From Trichostrongylus colubriformis (lineage: Eukaryota > Nematoda > Chromadorea > Rhabditida > Trichostrongylidae): a stretch of DNA of 64,000 nt. Of the stretch, positions 63,994 through 64,000 are shown one piece after another. Each line of letters starts with the position of its first letter. Position 1 is the first letter of the stretch. A model generated the notes under the pieces. That model did no database searches and was not told the origin of the DNA. It saw only the letters and a program-made list of their open reading frames with translations. The position numbers and the translations under genes were made by a program. The stretch lies in the NCBI GenBank assembly GCA_963978905.1, contig OZ022258.1, positions 38,859,782-38,923,781 on the forward strand, written 5' to 3'.

Positions 63994-64000
63994 GAGTACT

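Overview
This window looks like nuclear DNA of a clade V (rhabditid/strongylid, possibly hookworm-like) nematode. The reasons are short introns with TTTTCAG-type acceptors, likely spliced-leader acceptors just before start codons, a tandem 5S rRNA array close to the Caenorhabditis 5S sequence, nematode-style gene families, and a very high load of palindromic non-autonomous transposons. The species assignment is inference. Coding density is low. Most of the 64 kb is repeats, introns and unannotatable AT-rich sequence, with one 200-N assembly gap at 11301-11500.

Host genes I can support. (1) 1445-3892 (+): the 3' part of a NOVA-type KH RNA-binding protein gene. (2) 22804-29616 (+): a nine-exon SEC14-like protein with CRAL-TRIO and GOLD domains. 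(3) 41141-46166 (-): a complete seven-exon, 315-residue protein of the phosphoglycolate phosphatase / 4-nitrophenylphosphatase (HAD) family. It keeps the family layout but has lost the catalytic nucleophile and one metal-binding acid. (4) 52352-52808 (+): a probable small two-exon gene for 82 residues, with an upstream TATA box and a downstream AATAAA. Weaker exon candidates lie at 10043-10250, 13972-14060, 16980-17179 (-), 34652-34897 and 49655-50119 (-).

Mobile DNA dominates. There is a mariner with an internal deletion (4635-5517), a 1377-bp nearly perfect foldback palindrome (11823-13199), and three copies of a GC-rich hairpin MITE (22197, 32529, 48959). A foldback family with tandem-repeat-filled inverted ends has one older copy (46425-49648) containing a younger copy (46893-48535), plus a second young copy (50542-52131). 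A tRNA-like SINE family has four copies. A minisatellite block lies at 37690-38570. A Ty3/gypsy LTR retrotransposon (55122-59768, minus) has identical 194-bp LTRs and a 5-bp target duplication. It has inserted into a cysteine-rich, phlebovirus-G2-like glycoprotein ORF.

The right end (60369-63993) is a minus-strand tandem array of 17 5S rRNA genes in 220-bp units, running off the window. The spacer contains no SL1 spliced-leader gene.

The strongest unusual signals are the shared terminal signature and T-N-A target duplications linking three otherwise different palindromic families, the tandem-repeat foldback family nested in its own relative, the apparently dead but intact HAD phosphatase, and the retrotransposon inside a G2-like glycoprotein gene beside the 5S array.
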